Origin: Marinihelvus sp942491555
GTDB taxonomy: Bacteria > Pseudomonadota > Gammaproteobacteria > Xanthomonadales > SZUA-36
DNA length: 64,000 nt
Reading direction: 5' to 3'
NCBI GenBank assembly: GCA_942491555.1
Contig: CALOBN010000003.1
Coordinates: forward strand, 124,001 to 188,000
The notes beneath the pieces were generated by a model that was not told the DNA's origin, ran no database searches, and saw only the letters and a program-made list of their open reading frames with translations. Positions 17,506-26,352 of this stretch are shown here, piece by piece. Position 1 is the first letter of the stretch. Every line of letters begins with the position of its first letter. The position numbers were made by a program, and so were the translations under genes.

Positions 17506-19173
17506 CGCTTCAATCTCCCGCGCGCGCAGATCCTTGCGCAGGATTTTGCCGACATTCGACTTGGGCAGCTCGTCGAAAAACTCGTAGACTTTCGGGCACT
17601 TATAGCCCGTAAGGTGTTCTTTGCAAAAGGCTCTTAACTCAGCCTCGCTGAGGCTTGCGTCCTTCTTGACCACGCAGGCTTTAACCACCTCCCCGGATTT
17701 TTCATGGGGAATGCCAATCGCGGCAACCTCGAGAACTTTCTCATGCGTTGCCAGCACATCTTCGATTTCGTTGGGGTAGACGTTGAAGCCGGAGACAATG
17801 ATCATGTCTTTCTTGCGATCGACAATCTTGAAGAAACCGTCTTCATTCATCATTGCAACATCGCCGGTGCGCAACCAATCGTCTTCGAACATTACCTTGG
17901 CTGTCTCTTCAGGGCGCTGCCAGTAGCCCGCCATCACCTGTGGGCCACGAATACACAGCTCACCAATTTCACCCACGCCCAGCCACTGGTCGTCTTCGCC
18001 CAGAATCGCCGCCTCGGTAGAGGAGATTGGTAAACCGATACAGCCGTTGTATTCCTTCAGGTCCATTGGGTTGATGCAGGCTGCCGGCGATGTTTCCGTC
18101 AGACCGTAAGCTTCCACCAGGGTCACCCCGGTAACCTTTTGCCAGCGTTCCGCTACCGCCCGCTGCACGGCCATGCCGCCGCCGAGGACGAGCTTCAAAT
18201 GGGAAAAATCAAGACGATCGAAGCCCTCGGTATTGAGCAAGGTGTTGAACAGGGTATTGACCCCGGTAATGGCCGTAAACGGCGTTTTGCCGAGCTCCTT
18301 GACGAAGCCATCCATGTCGCGAGGATTGGTAATCAGCAGGTTGCGTCCACCCAATGCCATGAAAACCAGGCAGTTAGCAGTCAATGCAAAGATATGGTAG
18401 AGCGGCAGAGCAGTCACGATAATTTCATCACCAACCTTGAGGTTGGCCAGCCAGGCTTTGGCCTGCAGCATATTGGCGACCATGTTGCGGTGGGTCAGCA
18501 TGGCGCCCTTGGCAACGCCGGTGGTGCCGCCGGTGTATTGCAAAAACGCGATGTCATCAAAGCTGACATTGGCGGGCTGAAAGGCCTGCTTTTGCCCCGC
18601 ATCCACCACGTCACCAAAGCGCTCGGAACCCGGCAGTGACCAGGCGGGAATCGCCTTGCGCACGTGCTTGATGACGAAATTCAGCAGCGCTCCCTTGGGA
18701 AAACGCACCATGTCACCGACAGCCGTGGTGAAAATGAACTCAACCGGAACCTCGTCGCGCACGCTTTCCAGCACATGGGCGAAGTTTTCCACCACCACGA
18801 TGGCCCGAGCACCGGAGTCAACCAGTTGATGGCGCAGTTCACGCTTGGTGTACATCGGGTTGGTGTTTACCACGACCAGGCCTGCGCGCAGCGCGCCGAA
18901 CAAAGCCACCGGGTATTGAAGAATGTTAGGCATCATCAGGGCGATGCGATCGCCGTGTTTCAGGCCACGGGCCTGAAGTGCGGCCGCAAAATTACGACTG
19001 AGACGGTCCAGGTCCTGATAGGTAATGGTCGTACCAAAATTCTCGAATGCCACGCGTGAGCCGTTTTTCTCACAACTCTGGGCGAGAATGTCGTTCACCG
19101 AATGGTACTCGTCCAGATCGACCTGGGCGGGAACGCCCTCGGCATAGTGATTCAACCAGGGTTTGTCGATCAT
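17497..19173 (-). CDS. fadD: long-chain fatty acid-CoA ligase
   Basis: Activates fatty acids to acyl-CoA for beta-oxidation; peripheral at the inner membrane. The 558-residue protein has the AMP-binding motif YTGGTTGVAKGAMLTHRN, AYGLTE and DRKKDMIIVSGFNVYPNEIE. The frame is open 66 codons further upstream, but the ATG at 19173 preceded by GGAG gives MIDKPWLNHY, which aligns with the E. coli start. The stop overlaps that of dinB by 9 bases. With fadI/fadJ at the window start it indicates active fatty-acid use. Confidence 0.95.
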   Translation of the reverse strand: MIDKPWLNHYAEGVPAQVDLDEYHSVNDILAQSCEKNGSRVAFENFGTTITYQDLDRLSRNFAAALQARGLKHGDRIALMMPNILQYPVALFGALRAGLVVVNTNPMYTKRELRHQLVDSGARAIVVVENFAHVLESVRDEVPVEFIFTTAVGDMVRFPKGALLNFVIKHVRKAIPAWSLPGSERFGDVVDAGQKQAFQPANVSFDDIAFLQYTGGTTGVAKGAMLTHRNMVANMLQAKAWLANLKVGDEIIVTALPLYHIFALTANCLVFMALGGRNLLITNPRDMDGFVKELGKTPFTAITGVNTLFNTLLNTEGFDRLDFSHLKLVLGGGMAVQRAVAERWQKVTGVTLVEAYGLTETSPAACINPMDLKEYNGCIGLPISSTEAAILGEDDQWLGVGEIGELCIRGPQVMAGYWQRPEETAKVMFEDDWLRTGDVAMMNEDGFFKIVDRKKDMIIVSGFNVYPNEIEDVLATHEKVLEVAAIGIPHEKSGEVVKACVVKKDASLSEAELRAFCKEHLTGYKCPKVYEFFDELPKSNVGKILRKDLRAREIEASA

Positions 19174-19373
19174 GCGATAAAGCTCCGAGATGAGGGCAAA
19201 AGGCCGGGGTGGCGAGTTCGTGCCAGTATCCACCATTCCATCACAGCCCTTTGCTGCAGACAAGTTGGATTCACGATTGCGAGTCACCGGCAGCGGGCGA
19301 ATTTGCCCGCTGCGCAGGACCTGTTTATGATCGTTTAAGTCATCAGGCTTGGCCTGCTTAGAGGGACGCAAAA

Positions 19374-21290
19374 GTGGGTGAACAGAACGTCAAGCGTAAT
19401 ACCGATGAGACTGAACGCCAGGTCTTTATGAAGAACCTGTTGATTGAGGTTCAGGCGCTCCAGAACATGCTGGATCGCGGCATGATCGAATCCGGTAAAC
19501 GCCGGATCGGTGCCGAGCAGGAAATGTTCATCATCAAGCACTCGGGCAAGCCGGCACTTCGCGCCCTGGATCTGTTGGAAGAAATCGACGACGAACGCTT
19601 TACCCACGAGATTGGTCTGTTCAACCTGGAAGCGAACCTGGGCGTCCAGGAGCTCGACCCGCATTGCCTGCGCCGCATGGAGGCAGAGGCAGAAGAGATT
19701 TACGCGATTGCGCGGAATAAGGCCGCGAACCTTGACTGCGACATTGCCCTGGTCGGGATACTACCGACCCTGGGCCGCGATAACCTGACGCTCGACGCCA
19801 TGGTCCCAACGGTGCGCTACAAAGCGCTGAATGATGCCCTGCGCGCTTTACGCGGCAAGGATTTTGAGTTCACCATTAACGGCATTGACCAGCTCACCGT
19901 TAAGCATGACAACGTAATGATGGAGGCCTGCAACACCAGCTTCCAGGTCCATCTGCAAACCGAACCCAGCCAGTTCACCCGGATTTACAATATTTGCCAG
20001 CTGATCACCGCGCCGCTGATGGCTGCGGCTGTGAACTCACCCATTTTGCTGGGACACCGTTTGTGGCATGAAAGCCGCATCGCAGTTTTTGAACACTCCA
20101 TTGACGCCCGCTCGGATACGCACCAACGGCGCGGTCTGAAACCCCGGGTTCATTTTGGTGACCACTGGGTAGATGAGTCAGTGGTTGAGATCTTCAAGGA
20201 AGACATTGCGCGATTCCGGGTGATCCTTACAACCGAGTGCGAAGACGATGTGCTGGGCATGGTGGAACGCGGCGAAGCTCCGCGGCTCAATGCACTGCGC
20301 TTGCACAACGGTACGGTCTACCGCTGGAACCGCCCCTGCTACGGGGTCCACAAAGGGGTGGCGCACCTGCGGATTGAAAACCGCGTTATCCCATCCGGCC
20401 CGACCGTCCTGGACGAGATGGCCAATGCAGCTTTTTTCTACGGCATGGTGGCCGGTATGGCAGCACAGGATGGTGACATTCGTGATCGCATCGCCTTTGA
20501 CCAGGTCAAGAGCAACTTCCTGGCCGCATCCCGCGAAGGTTTACGGGCCCAGCTGCACTGGTTTGATGATCAGTATCTGACCGCACAAACCCTGATCCTG
20601 GACCAGATGCTGCCCCTGGCACGGCAGGGCCTGGCGCAGATGGGTATCGATCCGGACGACATCGACCGCTACCTGAACGTGATTCAGGAACGCGTGGAAA
20701 ACCGTCGCACCGGCGCCCGCTGGCTGCTTGATTCGGCGCAGAACATGAACCAGCAGGGCACCCTGGATCAGCGCATGCGCTGCCTGGTGACGAGCATGGT
20801 GCAACAGCAATCCACCGGTGAACCTGTGAGCCGTTGGGAACTCGCAGAATTTTGCGAAAAACTCGACTTCCGCGACAGTTACCAGACCGTATCCCAATTT
20901 ATGGCCACCGATCTGTTTACCGTGCGCGCAGACGATATCGTGGACTTCGCGGCCTCCCTGATGGACTGGCGTCATGTGCGGCATGTGCCTGTAGAAGGTG
21001 ATGATGGCGAGCTGGTCGGGCTGGTATCTCACCGCGCCTTGCTGCGCCTGATTGCGACCGGGCAACTGGGGCCGGATAAGAAACTTACCGTTCGCGAAAT
21101 TATGAACGCCAATCCGGTCACCGTGGAGCCGCAGACCAGTACCGTTGATGCAATCCGCATGATGCGCGAGGGCAACATGGGTTGTCTGCCGGTGGTTCGG
21201 AAAGGCAAGCTGGTCGGACTGATTACCGAGCACGACCTGATCGTGGTCTCATCCGTGCTGCTCGAGCGTTACCTGAACGAAACGGATTAG
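19374..21290 (+). CDS. glutamate-cysteine ligase-like (GCS2-type) protein fused to a CBS-domain pair
   Basis: A 638-residue protein. Residues about 30-490 resemble the GCS2/carboxylate-amine ligase family (RIGAEQEMFII; HDNVMMEACNTSFQVHLQ; RIENRVIPSGPT). About 505-636 holds two CBS motifs (VSQFMATDLFTV and REIMNANPVTVEPQTSTV with GLITEHDL), which in other proteins bind adenine nucleotides. The substrate is unknown; ATP-dependent amide or peptide ligation is the family chemistry, with CBS as a likely energy sensor. The GTG start is supported by GAGGG eight bases upstream. It is divergent from fadD, and the following lipoprotein gene starts within its stop. Confidence 0.8.
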   Translation: MGEQNVKRNTDETERQVFMKNLLIEVQALQNMLDRGMIESGKRRIGAEQEMFIIKHSGKPALRALDLLEEIDDERFTHEIGLFNLEANLGVQELDPHCLRRMEAEAEEIYAIARNKAANLDCDIALVGILPTLGRDNLTLDAMVPTVRYKALNDALRALRGKDFEFTINGIDQLTVKHDNVMMEACNTSFQVHLQTEPSQFTRIYNICQLITAPLMAAAVNSPILLGHRLWHESRIAVFEHSIDARSDTHQRRGLKPRVHFGDHWVDESVVEIFKEDIARFRVILTTECEDDVLGMVERGEAPRLNALRLHNGTVYRWNRPCYGVHKGVAHLRIENRVIPSGPTVLDEMANAAFFYGMVAGMAAQDGDIRDRIAFDQVKSNFLAASREGLRAQLHWFDDQYLTAQTLILDQMLPLARQGLAQMGIDPDDIDRYLNVIQERVENRRTGARWLLDSAQNMNQQGTLDQRMRCLVTSMVQQQSTGEPVSRWELAEFCEKLDFRDSYQTVSQFMATDLFTVRADDIVDFAASLMDWRHVRHVPVEGDDGELVGLVSHRALLRLIATGQLGPDKKLTVREIMNANPVTVEPQTSTVDAIRMMREGNMGCLPVVRKGKLVGLITEHDLIVVSSVLLERYLNETD

Positions 21291-21754
21291 TGGGCTCTTT
21301 GGCAATCCGCACCGCCGGTCTGCTGCTGGCGCTTTCCATGCTTGCCGGCTGTGGGCCTTCCGGGTCGGCCGAAGAGCTGATCAAGGCGAACATAGGGGCC
21401 ATGGAAGTGGCCGCCGAGGGCGGTGAACGTGGCGGGTTCATGGATTACCTGGCCGACGGCTTCAGCGCGCAGTCCGGTGGCATGCTGCGTGAGGACTTTG
21501 CCAGGTATCTGTTTTTACAGCTCAATGAGCGGCGTCGCGTCGAGGCGCGTTTGTTCCCAATCACCGTTGAGGTTCAGGGCCCCAACCTGGCAGTGGCCCG
21601 GTTCAATGTCCTGTTGACCGGTGGCGCAGGGCTGATTCCCGATGACGGACAGCTGTTCTCGGTAGAGACTGAGTGGGTGCTCGAGGATGGCAGCTGGCTG
21701 CTCTGGCGGGCGGATTGGCGGGCGGTATCACCGGCGCTGCGCAGCGCCCGCTAG
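21290..21754 (+). CDS. small lipoprotein of unknown function
   Basis: The proposed GTG start overlaps the preceding TAG by one base (TAGTG) and gives a 154-residue protein with a signal peptide ending in the lipobox MLAGC. The rest (MEVAAEGGERGGFMDYLADGF to the end) alternates charged helices and strands and ends WLLWRADWR, which is suggestive of an NTF2-like fold. This is a fold guess only. Coupling to the GCS2/CBS gene suggests a functional link, but no function can be assigned. Confidence 0.65.
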   Translation: MGSLAIRTAGLLLALSMLAGCGPSGSAEELIKANIGAMEVAAEGGERGGFMDYLADGFSAQSGGMLREDFARYLFLQLNERRRVEARLFPITVEVQGPNLAVARFNVLLTGGAGLIPDDGQLFSVETEWVLEDGSWLLWRADWRAVSPALRSAR

Positions 21755-21845
21755 TTGTTGCGGTTCTTTGATCAGGCAGGCGGCTTAATTCCTCAGCCGG
21801 CACAACTTTCTCATCTTTTGATAATGGTCACGCTAAACTAGGGCG

Positions 21846-24800
21846 ATGGGCGAATCGTCTCTCCAAACCTTGTTCTCACCGGCAGTCAGCAGCTGGTTTG
21901 AGCATGCCTTTCCGGCACCTACAACCACGCAACTTGAAGCCTGGACGAGTATCCGTGCGGACCACAACACGCTGGTTGCCGCACCCACCGGCAGCGGTAA
22001 GACCCTGGCTGCCTTTTTGTGCGCGATTGATGACCTGGCCCGCGCCAGTCAGCGGGCACCTCTCGAAGACCGGGTCTATACGCTCTACATTTCGCCACTC
22101 AAAGCGCTCTCCAATGACATCCATCGCAACCTGGCCGAGCCGCTGGCCGGAATCGAGCAACGGCTTGCAGAGGCCGGAGCCCCGCCAACCGGAATCCGCG
22201 CCATGGTGCGCACTGGCGATACCCCGCCCGGTGAGCGGGCAAAGATGGCCAGGCGTCCGCCACATATCCTGGTCACCACGCCGGAGTCCCTGTACCTGCT
22301 GGTCACCTCGGATTCCGGGCGGGCCATGCTGAGCGATGTTGAAACGGTCATCATCGATGAAATTCATGCCCTGGCCGGCAGCAAGCGTGGCTGTCACCTG
22401 GCACTCAGCCTGGCGCGTTTAGAGGCACTGGAGGGCAGGGTGCCACGCCGTATTGGCTTGTCTGCGACGCAGAAGCCGATTGAAGAAATTGCCCGCTTTC
22501 TCACCGGAGGCGCGGATTGCGCCATTGTCGACAGCGGGCATCAGCGTGAGCGTGACCTTACCCTGGCCTTACCGGGTTCACCGCTGACCCCGGTGATGGC
22601 CAACGAGGTCTGGGATGAGCTCTATGACCAGATTGCGCAACTGGTCAGCGAACACAACACCACCCTGGTGTTCGTCAATACCCGAAGACTTGCTGAACGC
22701 GTCGCGCGGCATCTTGCCGAGCGCCTTGGCGAAGGTGTGGTCATGGCCCATCACGGCAGCCTGTCGCGCAAGCACCGCTTTGAATCGGAGCAGGCATTAA
22801 AAGAGGGTCGCCTTGGCGTGCTCGTGGCAACCGCCTCACTGGAGCTGGGCATCGATATAGGCTCTGTCGACCTGGTGTGCCAGCTTGGTTCACCGGGCAG
22901 CATGTCTGCCCTGCTGCAGCGCGTGGGTCGCTCCGGACACAGCGTTGGCGGCATGCCCAAGGGCCGGCTGTTCCCCCTGACCCGCGATGACCTGGTTGAA
23001 TGCACCGCCATGCTCATGGCCATCGAACAGGGTGAACTGGATACCATCATTATTCCCGAGGCACCGCTGGATGTGCTGTGCCAGCACATCGTTGCCGAAG
23101 TGAGCGCGCGCGAGTGGACTGCAGATCAACTGTTTGATTGCATGCGCCGTGCCTGGCCCTACCGCAAGCTGCAACGAGGCGACTATGACCACGCGGTGCG
23201 GATGCTTGCAGAGGGATACACCAGCCGCCGCGGACGCCGATCTGCCTGGTTGTTTCATGATGCGGTAAACGGGCGTCTGCGGGCCCGCCCGGGAGCACGC
23301 CTGACGGCATTTCAAAACGGCGGCGCCATCCCCGATCAGTTTGATTACGACGTCGTCATGATGCCGGCAGGCCTGCGCATCGGCTCCCTGGGTGAAGACT
23401 TCGCCTTCGAGAGCGTCCCTGGAGATATTTTTCAGCTGGGCAATAACAGTTACCGTATCCTGCGAACCGAGCAAAGCCGGGTATTGGTCGAGGACGCACA
23501 CGGCCAGCCCCCGACCTTGCCGTTCTGGTTTGGTGACCGCCCCGGACGCAGTGATGAGCTCAGTGGTGCCGTCGCCGACCTGCGCCAATCCCTGGTTGAC
23601 CATTTCGTGGCAGGGGGCCTTAAGCCGGCGCAGGGCTGGCTGGAGGAGCAGGGCTTTGAAGCCGCGGCGGCGCAACAGCTGGTTGAGTATCTGTATGCTG
23701 CCTGGGAGGCATTTGAATGCCTGCCGACACGCGATCGCATTGTCCTGGAGCGTTTCTTTGACGACACCGGCGATATGCACCTGGTGCTCCACGGCACGTT
23801 TGGCTCCCGGCTCATGCGCGCCTGGGGGCTGTCCCTGCGCAAGCGATTTTGTAAACAGTTCAACTTCGAGCTGCAAGCCGCAGCGCTGGAAGACTGCCTG
23901 ATCCTGTCATTGGGTGAAACCCACAGTTTTGATCTGGCCGAGGTTATCGGCTATCTCAAGCCTGAAACGGTCGAACAGGTGTTGATCCAGGCATTGCTGG
24001 ATGCGCCCATGTTCGAGGCGCGCTGGCGCTGGAATTCGACCATCGCCCTGGCTGTGCAACGTATGCGCAATGGTAAAAAGTTGCCCGCGCAGTGGCAAAG
24101 GAACCAAGCCGAAGACCTGCTTTCGGTGGTTTTTCCAGACCAGATTGCCTGCGCGGAGAACCTCGCAGGTCCGCGCGAGGTTCCTGATCATCCGCTGGTT
24201 AAGCAAACCATCCAGGACTGTCTGCATGACACCATGGATATTGACGGCCTGGTCACCGTGCTTGAGCGGCTCCGGGACGGCAGCATCGAGGTGCGTTGTG
24301 CCGACCTCACCGGTCCATCCCCGCTGGCCAAAGAGGTGATCAACGCCAAGCCTTACGCCTTCCTGGATGATGGCGAGGCAGAAGAACGACGCACGCGCGC
24401 AATCAGCGGCACACCCGATGACCTTGGCCAGGCCGCTACCCTGAATATCATCAGCGTTGAAGCACGCAAGCAGGTGCGCGATGAAGCCTGGGTTCGTCCC
24501 CGCGACCCGGACGAATTGCACGATGCCCTGGTCCAGCTGGGCGGCTTGAGCCAGGCCGAGTTCACAACCGGCCAGTCACTCACCGGCGCCGCCGGCAATG
24601 CATTGCGCTGGAGTGCCTGGTTCGAGGCCCTGAAAGAAGAACAGCGGGTGACCTGCCTGCGGGTTCCCTCCGGCGAGCGGTTCTGGGTTGCCGCCGAGCG
24701 ACTGGCGGAATGGACCGCACTACACCCCCAGGCTCAACTCCAGCCTGTCATTCACAGTCCGCCCGGACACGATGAAATCCGTGATGCGAACGAGGCGCTA

Positions 24801-26192
24801 ACCCGCCTTGTTCGGGATCGCCTGGCAGGTCTTGGACCGGTAACCCGCGGTCAGCTGGCGAGTGGTTTTGCGGTTGATCTGGAAACCATGGACGCAGTGC
24901 TTCTCCAATTGCAGGGCCAGGGCTATGTGATTCGCATGGAGCAAAAAGCCGTCACCGACCTGTGGTGCGAGCGGCGCCTGCTGGCACGCATTCATCGTTA
25001 CAGCCGTGAACAGCGCCGGCGCGCGGTCAAGCCGGTGAGTCCGGAGGCCTACCTCAGGTTCCTGTCCCGTTGGCACGCGCTGGACGATCCTGCCAGTCTG
25101 GATCAGGCACTTGAGCGGCTTGAAGGCTGGTCCGCTCCGGTCGAGGCCTGGGAGCACGGCTTGCTGCGTAGCAGGGTAAAGGACCTGGATCCCGGGCTCC
25201 TTGACCAGCGCTTTCTAAGTGGTGAGCTAGCCTGGTTCCGCCCGCTTAGCCAACAGGGCGGCAAACATCAGGTGGTGGCGGCATCACCCGTCGCACTGGT
25301 CCCCCGTCTCGACCTGGACGCCTGGCGCGGAGGTCTTAATGACAACCAGGATGGAACACAAACCACGGACGAGCTCGGCGCTTATGCACAACAGGTCCTA
25401 ACCGCCCTGGAGCGCGAGGGCGCGCTGTTTATGCCGGAGCTCGAGCGGTTAACGGGGCTGCTGGCTCCGCAGCTTGAGGAGGGTCTTAAGGCCCTGGTCT
25501 ACGAGGGCCGGGTGACGGCTGATGCATTTTCGCCGTTGCGCTGGTTGCTGAGACCTGACCGGGAGAAATCCCGGGCCAGGAAGCGCCTGGAGCGCGGACG
25601 GGGCAGGGCGGCAACTCCCATTGGGCGCTGGAGCCTGTTGCGACCGTTGCTGCCGGCTGACGACAAAGCCGGGCCGTCGAACGACACCCAGCTAAGAAGA
25701 CAACAGGAGCTGGCCCTGATCTGTGAGTCGCTTTTGCGCCGCTACGGGGTGGTATTTCGGGCCGTGTTACAACGTGAACCATTATTGCCGCCCTGGCGCG
25801 ACCTGCTGCGTTACCTGCGCCGCATGGAAGATCGCGGTGAAGTTCGTGGCGGCAGGTTTGTCGAGGGATTCTCAGGCGAGCAGTTTGTGCTGCCCGAGGC
25901 TCTGAAACAGCTGCAGCAGGCCGGTAAGGCAACTAATCATAACGCTCATGGTCATGCTGCGTTGTCGGTCATCAGCGCCTGCGACCCTCTCAATCTGGGC
26001 GGTACGATCGCGCCGGGTCCCCGTACCCCGGCCCATGCAGGCAACCGCATCCTGCTCCAGGATGGCCTGCCTGTGGCCCGCTGGATGGGTGATGAACTTG
26101 AGCTGTTCGATGGCGCATCAAGCGTTGCGAAACAGCGTGCTGAAGACCTGCTGAGGGTGGTGACACCATGGAGAAAGTATCGCCGTTTTTAA
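21846..26192 (+). CDS. lhr: long-form Lhr superfamily 2 ATP-dependent helicase
   Basis: A 1448-residue DNA/RNA helicase. It has Walker A AAPTGSGKT (46-53), motif II VIIDEIHALAGSKRG, motif III LSATQKP, and the second RecA domain with FVNTRRLAERV, ATASLELGIDIG and QRVGRSGH. The following winged-helix and Lhr-core region and a long C-terminal half are typical of the extended proteobacterial form. Lhr is implicated in repair of DNA damage, including mitomycin C or oxidative lesions; the exact role is unsettled. It is monocistronic here. Confidence 0.93.
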   Translation: MGESSLQTLFSPAVSSWFEHAFPAPTTTQLEAWTSIRADHNTLVAAPTGSGKTLAAFLCAIDDLARASQRAPLEDRVYTLYISPLKALSNDIHRNLAEPLAGIEQRLAEAGAPPTGIRAMVRTGDTPPGERAKMARRPPHILVTTPESLYLLVTSDSGRAMLSDVETVIIDEIHALAGSKRGCHLALSLARLEALEGRVPRRIGLSATQKPIEEIARFLTGGADCAIVDSGHQRERDLTLALPGSPLTPVMANEVWDELYDQIAQLVSEHNTTLVFVNTRRLAERVARHLAERLGEGVVMAHHGSLSRKHRFESEQALKEGRLGVLVATASLELGIDIGSVDLVCQLGSPGSMSALLQRVGRSGHSVGGMPKGRLFPLTRDDLVECTAMLMAIEQGELDTIIIPEAPLDVLCQHIVAEVSAREWTADQLFDCMRRAWPYRKLQRGDYDHAVRMLAEGYTSRRGRRSAWLFHDAVNGRLRARPGARLTAFQNGGAIPDQFDYDVVMMPAGLRIGSLGEDFAFESVPGDIFQLGNNSYRILRTEQSRVLVEDAHGQPPTLPFWFGDRPGRSDELSGAVADLRQSLVDHFVAGGLKPAQGWLEEQGFEAAAAQQLVEYLYAAWEAFECLPTRDRIVLERFFDDTGDMHLVLHGTFGSRLMRAWGLSLRKRFCKQFNFELQAAALEDCLILSLGETHSFDLAEVIGYLKPETVEQVLIQALLDAPMFEARWRWNSTIALAVQRMRNGKKLPAQWQRNQAEDLLSVVFPDQIACAENLAGPREVPDHPLVKQTIQDCLHDTMDIDGLVTVLERLRDGSIEVRCADLTGPSPLAKEVINAKPYAFLDDGEAEERRTRAISGTPDDLGQAATLNIISVEARKQVRDEAWVRPRDPDELHDALVQLGGLSQAEFTTGQSLTGAAGNALRWSAWFEALKEEQRVTCLRVPSGERFWVAAERLAEWTALHPQAQLQPVIHSPPGHDEIRDANEALTRLVRDRLAGLGPVTRGQLASGFAVDLETMDAVLLQLQGQGYVIRMEQKAVTDLWCERRLLARIHRYSREQRRRAVKPVSPEAYLRFLSRWHALDDPASLDQALERLEGWSAPVEAWEHGLLRSRVKDLDPGLLDQRFLSGELAWFRPLSQQGGKHQVVAASPVALVPRLDLDAWRGGLNDNQDGTQTTDELGAYAQQVLTALEREGALFMPELERLTGLLAPQLEEGLKALVYEGRVTADAFSPLRWLLRPDREKSRARKRLERGRGRAATPIGRWSLLRPLLPADDKAGPSNDTQLRRQQELALICESLLRRYGVVFRAVLQREPLLPPWRDLLRYLRRMEDRGEVRGGRFVEGFSGEQFVLPEALKQLQQAGKATNHNAHGHAALSVISACDPLNLGGTIAPGPRTPAHAGNRILLQDGLPVARWMGDELELFDGASSVAKQRAEDLLRVVTPWRKYRRF

Positions 26193-26301
26193 CGTGACTC
26201 TGCGTGAGAGCTCAAAACGGTTGTACACCAATCAGGGGGCATTGTTGATGATTGTGGGGAGGTGTTGGCTTTTTTGGATGCAGGGGTGGGCGCGGGTGCT
26301 C

Positions 26302-26333
26302 AAAAAAAAGGGATGCCGTACGGCACCCCTTTT
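26302..26333 (-). terminator. rho-independent terminator of acnA
   Basis: Read on the minus strand, AAAAGGGGTGCCG pairs with CGGCATCCCTTTT (one C-A mismatch) and runs into eight T residues. It starts about 20 bases after the acnA stop. On the plus strand it also ends in four T residues and could weakly terminate lhr. Confidence 0.88.
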
Positions 26334-26352
26334 AACGTGCGTATTCAGCTTA

